Part shown: positions 26,017-34,369 of the stretch, in pieces
Layout: every line of letters starts with the position of its first letter
Position numbering within the stretch: the stretch's first letter is position 1
DNA from: Niallia circulans
GTDB taxonomy: Bacteria > Bacillota > Bacilli > Bacillales > Cytobacillaceae
DNA length: 64,000 nt
Reading direction: 5' to 3'
Assembly (NCBI RefSeq): GCF_003726095.1
Contig: NZ_CP026031.1
Span: 1,302,001 to 1,366,000, forward strand
Notes under the pieces: model-generated
Told to the model about the DNA's origin: nothing
The model's database searches: none
The model's input: the letters and a program-made list of their open reading frames with translations, nothing else
Program-made: the position numbers and the translations under genes

Positions 26017-27507
26017 ATGACTTTATGGAAAAAGGGAATAATAGTAGTAATGTTATTCTCTATATTCTTGTCTGGAAGCACACCTAACACATTTTCACCG
26101 AAAGTATTCGCAGCAGAAGATCATAAAAAAGCTACATTGTCCACGGCACTTGAATCACTGTTAAATATAGAACCAGAACTAAAAGGAAGTTTAGCAGGAA
26201 TTAGCATTCGCGAACAAGAAACAGGGAAAATTGTTTATGAACATATGGCCGATTTACGACTAACGCCAGCTTCTAATATGAAGTTACTAACTTCAGCAGC
26301 AGCATTGAACATTTTAGGAGAAGACTATCAATTTATTACAGAAATTTATGGAGATGGAAGAGTAGAAGATGCTCATTTAAAAGGAAACTTATACATAAAA
26401 GGAAATGGGGATACAAGCCTTTTAGCCTCTGATTTAGCAAAACTCTCGAAAGAAATTAAAAGGAAAGGGATTAGCTATATAGATGGAGATATAATAGGCG
26501 ATGACTCCTGGTATGACAACATTCCTTTTTCAAGTGATTTGGCATGGAGTGATGAATCTACCTATTACGGGGCCCCAATTTCCGCTTTAACACTATCACC
26601 AGATAAAGAATATGACGCAGGTACTGTATTGCTTGAAATAAAACCTGGTAAGAAAAAAAATGAACCCGTCATAATCAATACTTTGCCAAGAACAAGCGAA
26701 ATTAAAATTGTCAATAATGGTATAACAGCAGATAAAGAATCTGCTGCAAGTTTAAAAGTTAACAGAGAACATAACAGTAAAGTAGTAACAATAACAGGAA
26801 GCCTTCCAATTGACGATTCCTTAAAAAAAGAGTGGGTATCTGTTCATGATCCTACAAGCTATACATTAGATGTGTTTCAACAAGCTTTAAAGAAAGAAGG
26901 AATACAGTGGAAAGGGGTGGTCAAAAAAGGAAGAACACCACAAATTGCTTCTATCCTTACCACTCATTCTTCGATTCCTCTCCGTGAATTGCTACTTCCA
27001 TTGCTGAAATTAAGTAATAATACAATTGCTGAGACATTAATCAAGGAATTGGGAGTAGTCAAAAAAGGAGAAGGTAGCTTTGCAAAAGGACTCGAGGCCT
27101 TAGAAGAAGAATTAGTGGCTTTTCATCTTGATCCAACTAAGATGGTTATTCGAGATGGGTCCGGTATATCGCCTATAGATTTTATTTCAGCAAACGACTT
27201 AAGTTTGTTTTTATATGAAGTACAAGCACAACCATGGTTTCCCTCATTTAGTCAATCATTACCTGTATCAGGTCACGAGGAAAAAATGATTGGCGGAACA
27301 CTGCGCCATCGATTGAATTCTGAGAATACTAAAGGAAAAATCCTCGCAAAAACGGGGACACTTACCTCTGTAAGTTCATTATCTGGCTACATGGAAAGCA
27401 AAACAGGCAAGAAATATATTTTTTCTATTTTATTGAACCATCTAACGGATGAAGATAAGGGAAAAAAGATTGAGGATAAGATAATGGAAACATTGGCAGA
27501 ATATTGA
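26017..27507 (+). CDS. dacC: D-alanyl-D-alanine carboxypeptidase/endopeptidase, PBP4a (DacC)
   Basis: This 496-residue secreted class C low-molecular-weight penicillin-binding protein trims peptidoglycan stem peptides. An N-terminal signal peptide (about residues 1-32, ending VFAAE) precedes the split transpeptidase domain with ASNMKLL (SxxK), LSNNTIAE (SxN) and AKTGTLT (KTG). The large insertion between SxxK and SxN is the PBP4 domain II/III region. AAGGAG precedes the ATG. The gene ends at a long hairpin shared with the convergent nucleoside hydrolase. Confidence 0.96.
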   Translation: MTLWKKGIIVVMLFSIFLSGSTPNTFSPKVFAAEDHKKATLSTALESLLNIEPELKGSLAGISIREQETGKIVYEHMADLRLTPASNMKLLTSAAALNILGEDYQFITEIYGDGRVEDAHLKGNLYIKGNGDTSLLASDLAKLSKEIKRKGISYIDGDIIGDDSWYDNIPFSSDLAWSDESTYYGAPISALTLSPDKEYDAGTVLLEIKPGKKKNEPVIINTLPRTSEIKIVNNGITADKESAASLKVNREHNSKVVTITGSLPIDDSLKKEWVSVHDPTSYTLDVFQQALKKEGIQWKGVVKKGRTPQIASILTTHSSIPLRELLLPLLKLSNNTIAETLIKELGVVKKGEGSFAKGLEALEEELVAFHLDPTKMVIRDGSGISPIDFISANDLSLFLYEVQAQPWFPSFSQSLPVSGHEEKMIGGTLRHRLNSENTKGKILAKTGTLTSVSSLSGYMESKTGKKYIFSILLNHLTDEDKGKKIEDKIMETLAEY

Positions 27508-27520
27508 GGTGGCTGCTTTG

Positions 27521-27562
27521 AAATATCCGTTCCTATTTTTTCAAATAGGAACGGATATTTTT
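27521..27562. terminator. Bidirectional terminator, dacC / nucleoside hydrolase
   Basis: AAATATCCGTTCCTATTT and AAATAGGAACGGATATTT form a perfect 18-bp stem with a 4-nt loop and T-run. Confidence 0.92.
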
Positions 27563-28509
27563 TATAAATTATTTTTCGCCATTTTTGCTAAGTCGGTAAT
27601 GTATGCGAAAAAGTCATCTCTCTTTACATCATATACAACAGAAACAGCCCGGCCATTGTCACTTATTAAGGTTCTCCCTTGGGACGGCGCTTCTGTTAAA
27701 GCAATTGATTTAACTTCTTTCATTTTAACTAGTTCTTTTTTTCCAATCGTTGCTGTTGTTAGTACATCCCAAAGATAATAGGTAGAGTTCGTTTCTACAT
27801 GAACAAGAGGAGGACATGCAGCATAGCATTGACCAACAAAATCAATCCCTGTAAATTTTCTTAATGATGCCCAATGATTGCGGACAGAGAGGGTTAGTGG
27901 AACTTGATTCGTACTTTCTAGCGCTACCATTTCAATCTGTAAATCACTAGCCCAAACAGCTGCAACTGCCCAAGGATCCCAAAAAGCATTCCATTCAGCA
28001 GTTCCATCATGTTCTGGTTCCTGTACATTACCAACCTCTAAAAATGTTCCACCCATCCAGACTAATTTTTCAATTTTTTCTTGAATATCTGGAGCGATTT
28101 CAAGTGCTCTTGCTAAATCTGTCAGCGGTCCAGTAAATAAGAGTGTTGTTTTATCGGGATTTCCCCTTACTGTTTTAATTAAATGTTCATGTGCTGGAAG
28201 TTCACTTTCAGGGGTATTTATTTCACCGCTTTCATTTAAAATCGGCAAGGCATCCACATAAAACGTGTGCATTCTCCATTCTTTCGGAAATGGATTAACC
28301 CCGCGAGAATTAGATCTAGCAACTTCTACTGGTCCTTGACCAAATCGATCAATAATCTTTCTACTTGCACTGATGCCTGGTTCTAAATAGCCATCTGCTG
28401 GGATAACTGATACACCAATTAAGTCTACTTCATCCATTTGTAAGAGAAGAAACAGAGAAACTAAATCATCAATTCCGGCATCATGATTAAAATATACTTT
28501 CTTTTTCAA
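27562..28509 (-). CDS. Inosine-uridine-type nucleoside hydrolase
   Basis: This 315-residue enzyme hydrolyses the N-glycosidic bond of ribonucleosides in salvage. The N-terminal Ca-binding motif appears as VYFNHDAGIDDLVSL (the family has DxDxxxDD; here N replaces the first D). A FTGPLTDLARAL motif and VWMGGTF follow. TTG 28509 is chosen since TAGGAG lies 8 nt before it; the GTG at 28518 sits inside that site. The Asp-to-Asn change at the first position of the signature is unusual. Single gene. Confidence 0.88.
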   Translation of the reverse strand: MKKKVYFNHDAGIDDLVSLFLLLQMDEVDLIGVSVIPADGYLEPGISASRKIIDRFGQGPVEVARSNSRGVNPFPKEWRMHTFYVDALPILNESGEINTPESELPAHEHLIKTVRGNPDKTTLLFTGPLTDLARALEIAPDIQEKIEKLVWMGGTFLEVGNVQEPEHDGTAEWNAFWDPWAVAAVWASDLQIEMVALESTNQVPLTLSVRNHWASLRKFTGIDFVGQCYAACPPLVHVETNSTYYLWDVLTTATIGKKELVKMKEVKSIALTEAPSQGRTLISDNGRAVSVVYDVKRDDFFAYITDLAKMAKNNL

Positions 28510-28666
28510 AAAATTCACTCCTATGTAAATAAACTTATAAACTAGTTATTTTCTATACCTATTCTATAATACTATCAGATCAATGTGAATAATTAGTAAA
28601 TTAAATAAAATATCTATTTATTAATAATATTCAATTTAAGCTTTAAGTGACAAGAATGTTTAATGA

Positions 28667-28696
28667 AGAAAAAGAACTTGGAAAACCTCCAAGTTC
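28667..28696 (-). terminator. Terminator after RNase H gene
   Basis: On the minus strand GAACTTGGA and TCCAAGTTC form a 9-bp stem with a 5-nt loop followed by TTTTTC. Confidence 0.85.
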
Positions 28697-28725
28697 TCAA
28701 AACAATATAATTATTAACAACAGCC

Positions 28726-29352
28726 TTACTTACGACCGAAGTCTGCTTTGATTTCACCATACTTATTCGTATCCCATTTTAGAATTTTATTTGAATAGTT
28801 ATTTTGCTTCAGCCATTTTTCGGCACGCTCAATTAATTGCCACAATTCTTCTGTACGCTTATCTCTTACTAATGTTGTATTAGCCTTTTTATTACGTACC
28901 CAAGCTAACGCCGTCATACTATCACTGTATATGGTGGTGTTCTTGCCTTGTTTTTGCAAAAGACTTAATGCATGTACAATTCCTAAAAATTCGCCAATAT
29001 TATTCGTACCGAATACTGGACCATAATGGAAAAGAACTTCTCCTGTTTTCGTATCAACGCCTTGATATTCCATCATTCCAGGATTACCACTACATGCCGC
29101 ATCAACAGAAATGCTATTTTCCTCAATCGCCGCCAATGTTTGATTAGATTGTTTTTGAGCGGAAGAACTTTTGGATGCTGATTTTGATATATTTCCATCT
29201 TGCTTAAAGGCTTTTTCTGCTTCCTCCAAAGTAGGAAATGACTTAAAAGAAGCTCCTTTAAAACCTTTTGTTTGCTTTTCACATTCCGCCCAAGTAGAGA
29301 AAATCCCTGTTTTTCTACCATTCCATACTACATAATATTTTTTTGCTGCCAT
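28726..29352 (-). CDS. rnhA: Ribonuclease H with N-terminal viroplasmin domain
   Basis: This 208-residue protein has an N-terminal hybrid-binding (caulimovirus viroplasmin) domain, KYYVVWNGRKTGIFSTW at residues 4-20. A Ser/Lys-rich linker leads to a type 1 RNase H domain (about 75-208). The catalytic acids are seen in SVDAACSGNPG, NNIGEFLGIV, YSDSMTALAW and KADFGRK. It degrades RNA in RNA-DNA hybrids. ATG 29352 matches the usual MAxKKYYVVW start, and an ATG four codons upstream sits on the Shine-Dalgarno. Single gene. Confidence 0.94.
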   Translation of the reverse strand: MAAKKYYVVWNGRKTGIFSTWAECEKQTKGFKGASFKSFPTLEEAEKAFKQDGNISKSASKSSSAQKQSNQTLAAIEENSISVDAACSGNPGMMEYQGVDTKTGEVLFHYGPVFGTNNIGEFLGIVHALSLLQKQGKNTTIYSDSMTALAWVRNKKANTTLVRDKRTEELWQLIERAEKWLKQNNYSNKILKWDTNKYGEIKADFGRK

Positions 29353-29509
29353 ATTTTCATCCAACCTTTCACAACTATTAAATAATCATATCACAGGAAG
29401 GGATCGAAACGAAAATGCTGACAGATCTCCACAATATGTTTGAAAAGGCTTTCTATAAATCTAGGAATTTACTATAATGATGTTGAGTAAAATAGGGAGG
29501 GGAAATAAA

Positions 29510-31270
29510 TTGCTGCAATTACTTCCACTAATGATTGAACGAGTCGGTATTTTAGTTATTTTTGCCTTCTTATTATCGAGAATAAAGATTTTCCGATCGA
29601 TTATTCATCATGAGTCACAATGGCACGATAAACTATCGTTAATTCTTATCTTTGGCGTCTTCGGAATAATTAGTAATTATACTGGAGTCGAAATATTAAA
29701 AGGAAGTATTAGCACCCATACATGGCAGCATGAATTAGATGTTTCAAGTGCTATTGCTAACACAAGAATTATGGGGGTAGCCATTGGTGGAATGATTGGT
29801 GGCCCATTAGTTGGCCTGGGAGTAGGATTAATAGCTGGCCTTCACCGATTAACTTTAGGTGGATTCACTGCACTAGCTTGTGGATTATCTACCATTGCTG
29901 CTGGATTATTGACTGGACTGCTTGGGAGGAAATACTCCATTAAACAGGATTCCGCAAGCAAAGCAGTGATTATCGGCATCACCATGGAAATTATTCAAAT
30001 GCTATTTATCCTTTTAATTGCTGTCCCTTTTGAGCTTGCATTCGAACTTGTCAAAATCATTGCTTTTCCAATGATTGTCATTAATGGGTTTGGAATGCTG
30101 ATTTTCATCTATATCATTCAAAATATTCTGTTAGAGGAAGAAAAAACGAAAGCAGCACAAACGAATATTGCTTTAAATATTGCTCAATCTACGCTTGCTT
30201 ACTTTCGTCAAGGACTAAATCCTGAATCTAGCAAGCAAGTTGCTAAAATTATGCTAAAAGCTACTAATGCTGATGCAGTATCCATAACGAATCGATCCAT
30301 TGTTTTGGCACATGAGGGGCTCGGCGGAGATCATCATATCCCATTAGAGAAAACTTCTACCAAACTAACAGAAAAAGTGTTAAGGGAAGGAAATATTCTT
30401 ATAGCGAAAAAGAAAGACGAGATTCAATGCAGCAATCAAGCATGTCCGTTGCACGCTGCCATTTTGTTACCATTGAAAGCAAATAATAAAACTGTCGGCA
30501 CTCTTAAATTATATTTTGCCAATCCCAAAAATATTCAATTAGTAGAATATACTTTGGCAGAAGGGTTAAGCAAGTTATTTTCTTTACAGCTTGAATTAGC
30601 AGAAGCAGAATTACAACAAAAATTATGGAAGGATGCAGAAATTAAAGCATTGCAAGCACAAGTTCATCCTCATTTTCTTTTTAACAGTATGAACACCATA
30701 TCTGCGCTAATTCGTACAGATGGAGAAAAAGCGCGGCAGATGATCCAAAGATTATCTACTTATTTCCGCAGCAACATACAAGGGGCTAAAAATATGCTGA
30801 TCCCTTTAAGTCAAGAATTAGAGCATGTTCATGCCTTTTTAGCATTAGAAGAAGCGAGATTTCCCAATAAGTTTATTATAAAAGAGTCCATAGAGCCGGA
30901 ATTAAAAAAAGTCCTTATTCCGCCGTTTACATTACAACCTCTAGTAGAAAACTCCATTCGTCACGGTTTTTCCAAGGGTACAGTTGGGACCATCACGATA
31001 TGTGCATATAGAGAGAAAGATAGGATGGTATTAATTACAGAAGACGATGGGAAAGGCATGAGTGAGGACACTCTATACATGATTGGGCAAAAAAATATAT
31101 CCTCCAGTACAGGAACAGGTACGGCACTTTGGAATATTCAGGAACGAGTGAAAAAGTTATATGCGGAGAAAGGCAAATTCACCATTGAAAGTGAATGGAA
31201 TAGAGGAACAAAGGTGATGATTACATTGCCTTCTAAGGAACCAAGCATATGGAGGGAAGTAGATGATTAA
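29510..31270 (+). CDS. lytS: Sensor histidine kinase LytS
   Basis: This 586-residue membrane sensor has a 5TMR-LYT transmembrane domain (about residues 1-200, six helices), a GAF domain (about 215-365) and a HisKA-7TM/His_kinase domain with phospho-acceptor HPHFLFNSMNTI. A HATPase domain with NSIRHGFSKG and DDGKGM ends it. TTG 29510 follows AGGGAGGGG by 7 nt. It overlaps the response-regulator gene by 8 bp. In Bacillus and E. coli, LytS/BtsS-type sensors respond to pyruvate; a CstA transporter gene directly downstream supports the same signal here (inference). Confidence 0.95.
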   Translation: MLQLLPLMIERVGILVIFAFLLSRIKIFRSIIHHESQWHDKLSLILIFGVFGIISNYTGVEILKGSISTHTWQHELDVSSAIANTRIMGVAIGGMIGGPLVGLGVGLIAGLHRLTLGGFTALACGLSTIAAGLLTGLLGRKYSIKQDSASKAVIIGITMEIIQMLFILLIAVPFELAFELVKIIAFPMIVINGFGMLIFIYIIQNILLEEEKTKAAQTNIALNIAQSTLAYFRQGLNPESSKQVAKIMLKATNADAVSITNRSIVLAHEGLGGDHHIPLEKTSTKLTEKVLREGNILIAKKKDEIQCSNQACPLHAAILLPLKANNKTVGTLKLYFANPKNIQLVEYTLAEGLSKLFSLQLELAEAELQQKLWKDAEIKALQAQVHPHFLFNSMNTISALIRTDGEKARQMIQRLSTYFRSNIQGAKNMLIPLSQELEHVHAFLALEEARFPNKFIIKESIEPELKKVLIPPFTLQPLVENSIRHGFSKGTVGTITICAYREKDRMVLITEDDGKGMSEDTLYMIGQKNISSSTGTGTALWNIQERVKKLYAEKGKFTIESEWNRGTKVMITLPSKEPSIWREVDD

Positions 31271-32003
31271 AGCATTAATTGTCGAAGACGAACCATTAGC
31301 AAGAGATGAATTAAAATATCTCTTGAAAAGAAGCAGCAAAATAGAGATAGTGGCCGAATGTGATGATTTGGAAACAGCTCTGTACATAATTGATAATCAA
31401 AAAATAGACGTTATTTTCTTAGATATTCAACTTGGGGAAGATAATGGAATGAATTTAGCGGAACAGTTAAAGCATACCGCAAATCGCCCGGAAATTGTCT
31501 TTGCAACTGCATATGATGAATATGCACTTCAAGCTTTTGACGTAAATGCTGTCGATTATATATTAAAACCGTTTGAAGAAGAACGAATTAATCAAACGAT
31601 TTTAAAGATCCAGAATCAGCGGAGCGAAACTAAAGAAGAAACACAAGGAAAAGCGCCAAGCAAACCGTCTCTTCAAAGTAATAAGTTAGCCGTCACAGCC
31701 AATGACAAAATAAAGATTATTGATTTAGATAAAATCGTCTATATAAGTGCACAAAATGGCAAAACATTGCTAATTACAGAAGAAGAGGAATTGGTCATTA
31801 CTTTTACATTAACGCAATTAGAGCAAAAGTTAGTAAATAGTCCCATTATGAAAGTACATCGGTCTTTTTTAGTTAATAAAGAAAAAATTTGTGAAATCGA
31901 ACCATGGTTTAATTCTACGTATTTACTATGCATGAATAATGGCGAAAAAGTGCCTTTAAGTAGAAACTATACAAAAGAGATTAAACAATTATTCGGATTT
32001 TAA
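31263..32003 (+). CDS. lytT: LytTR-family response regulator LytT
   Basis: This 246-residue regulator has a receiver domain (residues 1-120; phospho-acceptor Asp in DVIFLDIQLG) and a C-terminal LytTR DNA-binding domain (about 140-246, with KVHRSFLVN and the PLSRNYTKEIK end). Its start lies within the end of lytS (8-bp overlap), so the two are coupled. It should activate the adjacent cstA promoter when pyruvate or a related signal is present, by analogy with BtsR-BtsT and LytT-PftAB. Confidence 0.95.
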   Translation: MIKALIVEDEPLARDELKYLLKRSSKIEIVAECDDLETALYIIDNQKIDVIFLDIQLGEDNGMNLAEQLKHTANRPEIVFATAYDEYALQAFDVNAVDYILKPFEEERINQTILKIQNQRSETKEETQGKAPSKPSLQSNKLAVTANDKIKIIDLDKIVYISAQNGKTLLITEEEELVITFTLTQLEQKLVNSPIMKVHRSFLVNKEKICEIEPWFNSTYLLCMNNGEKVPLSRNYTKEIKQLFGF

Positions 32004-32027
32004 GTAATTTTAATTGTTATATATACA

Positions 32028-32059
32028 GACTGGATATTGTATTTTATCCAGTCATTTTT
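32028..32059 (+). terminator. Terminator between lytT and cstA
   Basis: GACTGGATA and TATCCAGTC form a perfect 9-bp stem with an 8-nt loop, followed by ATTTTT. It separates the regulator operon from cstA. Confidence 0.75.
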
Positions 32060-32091
32060 GCATTTCAGCTAGTTTTCTATGCATTTTACCT

Positions 32092-32127
32092 TGAAAACGC
32101 TTTTTTATCCTTTTCATTTTTTATAAT
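32092..32127 (+). promoter_or_regulatory. cstA promoter region with cre-like site
   Basis: TGAAAACGCTTTTT (32092-32105) matches the CcpA operator consensus at all but one defined position. It overlaps the place of the -35 box for a TATAAT -10 at 32122-32127. Catabolite repression of cstA by CcpA is therefore likely. Confidence 0.65.
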
Positions 32128-32152
32128 AAAACCATTAAAGGAGGTAGATAAA

Positions 32153-33949
32153 ATGAATGCGGTTACAATCGTTATTGCATCTGCTTGTATTTTAATGATT
32201 GCTTATCGGTTATATGGGACTTTTATGGCTGTAAAAGTATTAAAGCTTAACGATAAAGAAAAAACTCCAGCACATGAACTTAATGACGGAAAAGACTATG
32301 TACCGACCAATAAATGGGTGACCTTTGGACACCATTTCGCAGCAATAGCGGCAGCTGGTCCCCTTGTAGGACCTATTCTTGCTGCACAGTTTGGTTATTT
32401 GCCTGGATTGATTTGGCTGTTGATTGGGGCTGTTATCGGAGGGGCTGTACATGATGCGGTCGTATTATTTGCGAGTATGAGAAAAAAAGGAAAATCATTA
32501 TCTGAAGTAGCAAAGGAAGAACTTGGCCCCGTTGCAGGTTTTTGCACAGGACTTGCTATGTTATTTATTATCACCATTACCATGGCTGGTTTATCGATGG
32601 TAGTTCTACATGCTTTAGAAAGAAATCCATGGGGGACATTCTCGGTAGGAATTACTATCCCAATTGCAATGGGTGTAGGCATATTTTATAAAAAAACAGG
32701 TAATCTCAAACTATGCACAACCATTGGATTTATTCTGTTAATGATAGGTGTATTTGTAGGACCGATGATCCAAGACACCGTAATGGGAGATTGGTTAACT
32801 CTTGATACAAAAACATTAGCTATTATTCTTCCTATTTATGCATTCTTTGCAGCTGCTCTACCTGTATGGCTGTTATTGGCACCGCGAGATTATTTAAGTA
32901 GCTTTATGAAAATCGGTGTATTTATCGCCCTTATTATTGGTGTATTTATTATTAACCCTGCTATTGAATTTCCTGCATTTACGGAATTTGTAAATGGAGG
33001 GGGACCAGTTATCGCAGGACCAGTATGGCCGTTTATTTCCATTACGATTGCATGTGGTGCTATTTCCGGATTTCATGCCTTTGTCGGCTCTGGCACAACA
33101 CCAAAGATGCTTGATAAGTGGACTGATATTAAAGTAGTTGGTTTTGGTGCGATGCTCGTCGAATGTTTAGTAGGGATTATGGCACTTATTGCTGCAACTG
33201 CTCTTCATCCCGGAGATTATTTCGCGATCAATTCTAGCCCAGAAGTATTTCGAACACTTGGCATGAGTGTATCAAACTTACCAGAATTAAGTCGTGAAAT
33301 CGGCATTGATTTAGAAGGAAGAACGGGAGGGGCAGTTACATTAGCAGTTGGAATGTCTTATATTTTCACAGAAATTTCTTGGTTCTCCCATCTAGCATCT
33401 TATTTCTTCCAATTTGTGATTATGTTTGAAGCGGTCTTTATATTAACAGCCATTGATGCAGGGACGAGAACTGCACGCTATTTAATTCAAGATTTTCTTG
33501 GTGAGTTCTACAAACCACTAAAAAGAGTGGATTGGCTGCCTGGTTCTATTTTCGCAAGTGCATTAGCATGTTTAATGTGGGGATATCTCTTATTTTCAGG
33601 AGATATTAGCTCGGTATGGGCACTATTCGGTGTCTCAAATCAGCTCATGGCAACGATCGGGCTGATTGTTGGAGCAACCGTTATTTTAAAAGTGGCTGAT
33701 AAACGTAGATATATGCTGACTTGTCTTATACCGATGGCATATTTATTTGTAACAGTAAATTATGCTGGGGTGTGGATGGTTAAAAACGTTTATTTAAACC
33801 CAGAAGCGTCAGGTTATAATGTGCTTAATGCCGTACTATCAATCATCATGCTAATATTAGGGGTTATCATAATTATAGCTGCAACCAAAAAATGGTTTGA
33901 CACCTGGAATACGCCCCGCGTTCATGTGGAAGCACCGAATCTAAATTAA
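32153..33949 (+). CDS. cstA: Carbon starvation protein CstA family transporter
   Basis: This 598-residue membrane protein has about 16 hydrophobic segments. The N-terminal CstA core includes TFGHHFAAIAAAGPLVGP and GAVHDAVVLFAS, and the C-terminal part has SGDISSVWALFGVSNQL. The family takes up pyruvate (BtsT, CstA) or peptides. It sits just after lytST with its own promoter carrying a cre-like site, and AAAGGAGG lies 9 nt before the ATG. I infer a pyruvate importer induced by LytST and repressed by glucose. Confidence 0.95.
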   Translation: MNAVTIVIASACILMIAYRLYGTFMAVKVLKLNDKEKTPAHELNDGKDYVPTNKWVTFGHHFAAIAAAGPLVGPILAAQFGYLPGLIWLLIGAVIGGAVHDAVVLFASMRKKGKSLSEVAKEELGPVAGFCTGLAMLFIITITMAGLSMVVLHALERNPWGTFSVGITIPIAMGVGIFYKKTGNLKLCTTIGFILLMIGVFVGPMIQDTVMGDWLTLDTKTLAIILPIYAFFAAALPVWLLLAPRDYLSSFMKIGVFIALIIGVFIINPAIEFPAFTEFVNGGGPVIAGPVWPFISITIACGAISGFHAFVGSGTTPKMLDKWTDIKVVGFGAMLVECLVGIMALIAATALHPGDYFAINSSPEVFRTLGMSVSNLPELSREIGIDLEGRTGGAVTLAVGMSYIFTEISWFSHLASYFFQFVIMFEAVFILTAIDAGTRTARYLIQDFLGEFYKPLKRVDWLPGSIFASALACLMWGYLLFSGDISSVWALFGVSNQLMATIGLIVGATVILKVADKRRYMLTCLIPMAYLFVTVNYAGVWMVKNVYLNPEASGYNVLNAVLSIIMLILGVIIIIAATKKWFDTWNTPRVHVEAPNLN

Positions 33950-33988
33950 GATAGAATGGTTTAAACTAATTTTCCTGTCAAAGCTATA

Positions 33989-34043
33989 CCCAAATAATCT
34001 ACGAATCTTGCTGTGTTATTTCGTATGATTGTTTGGGTTTTTT
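33989..34043 (+). terminator. Terminator after cstA
   Basis: CCCAAATAATC pairs with GATTGTTTGGG (G-U allowed) across an inner TACGAA/TTCGTA stem, followed by TTTTTT. Confidence 0.82.
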
Positions 34044-34369
34044 ATTCATTTGAAAATTGATTTTCCATCTGACTTATATTTTAAAAATGGAAGTGACTAT
34101 AAAAAGATTTAGATTTGTTCTTATTCCCATGTCCATTCCCATTTTGCATATATCCACACTATCTTTCCCCAATAAATAGATTTCTCAAATAAAAATTATA
34201 AACGAATCCTAATAAGTGTATTCTATGTATACGTATACTTAAAAACTTATTGTCAATAGTTTAACTTTATGGAATTATGGATAGTAAGGGAGAAGTATTT
34301 TTGTTATATTACCTAGTAATAATTTTAATAAAAATTTTCTTGACATAAATAAACGTAAGGAGTTCTTCT
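34044..34369. other. Intergenic region before GGDEF-EAL gene
   Basis: About 325 bp without a gene. It contains a short palindrome GTATACGTATAC at 34227-34238 and must hold the promoter of the next gene. Nothing else is recognisable. Confidence 0.45.

Noticed and set aside
34227..34238. 12-bp palindrome GTATACGTATAC
   Set aside because: Too short and isolated in AT-rich DNA to assign as an operator.
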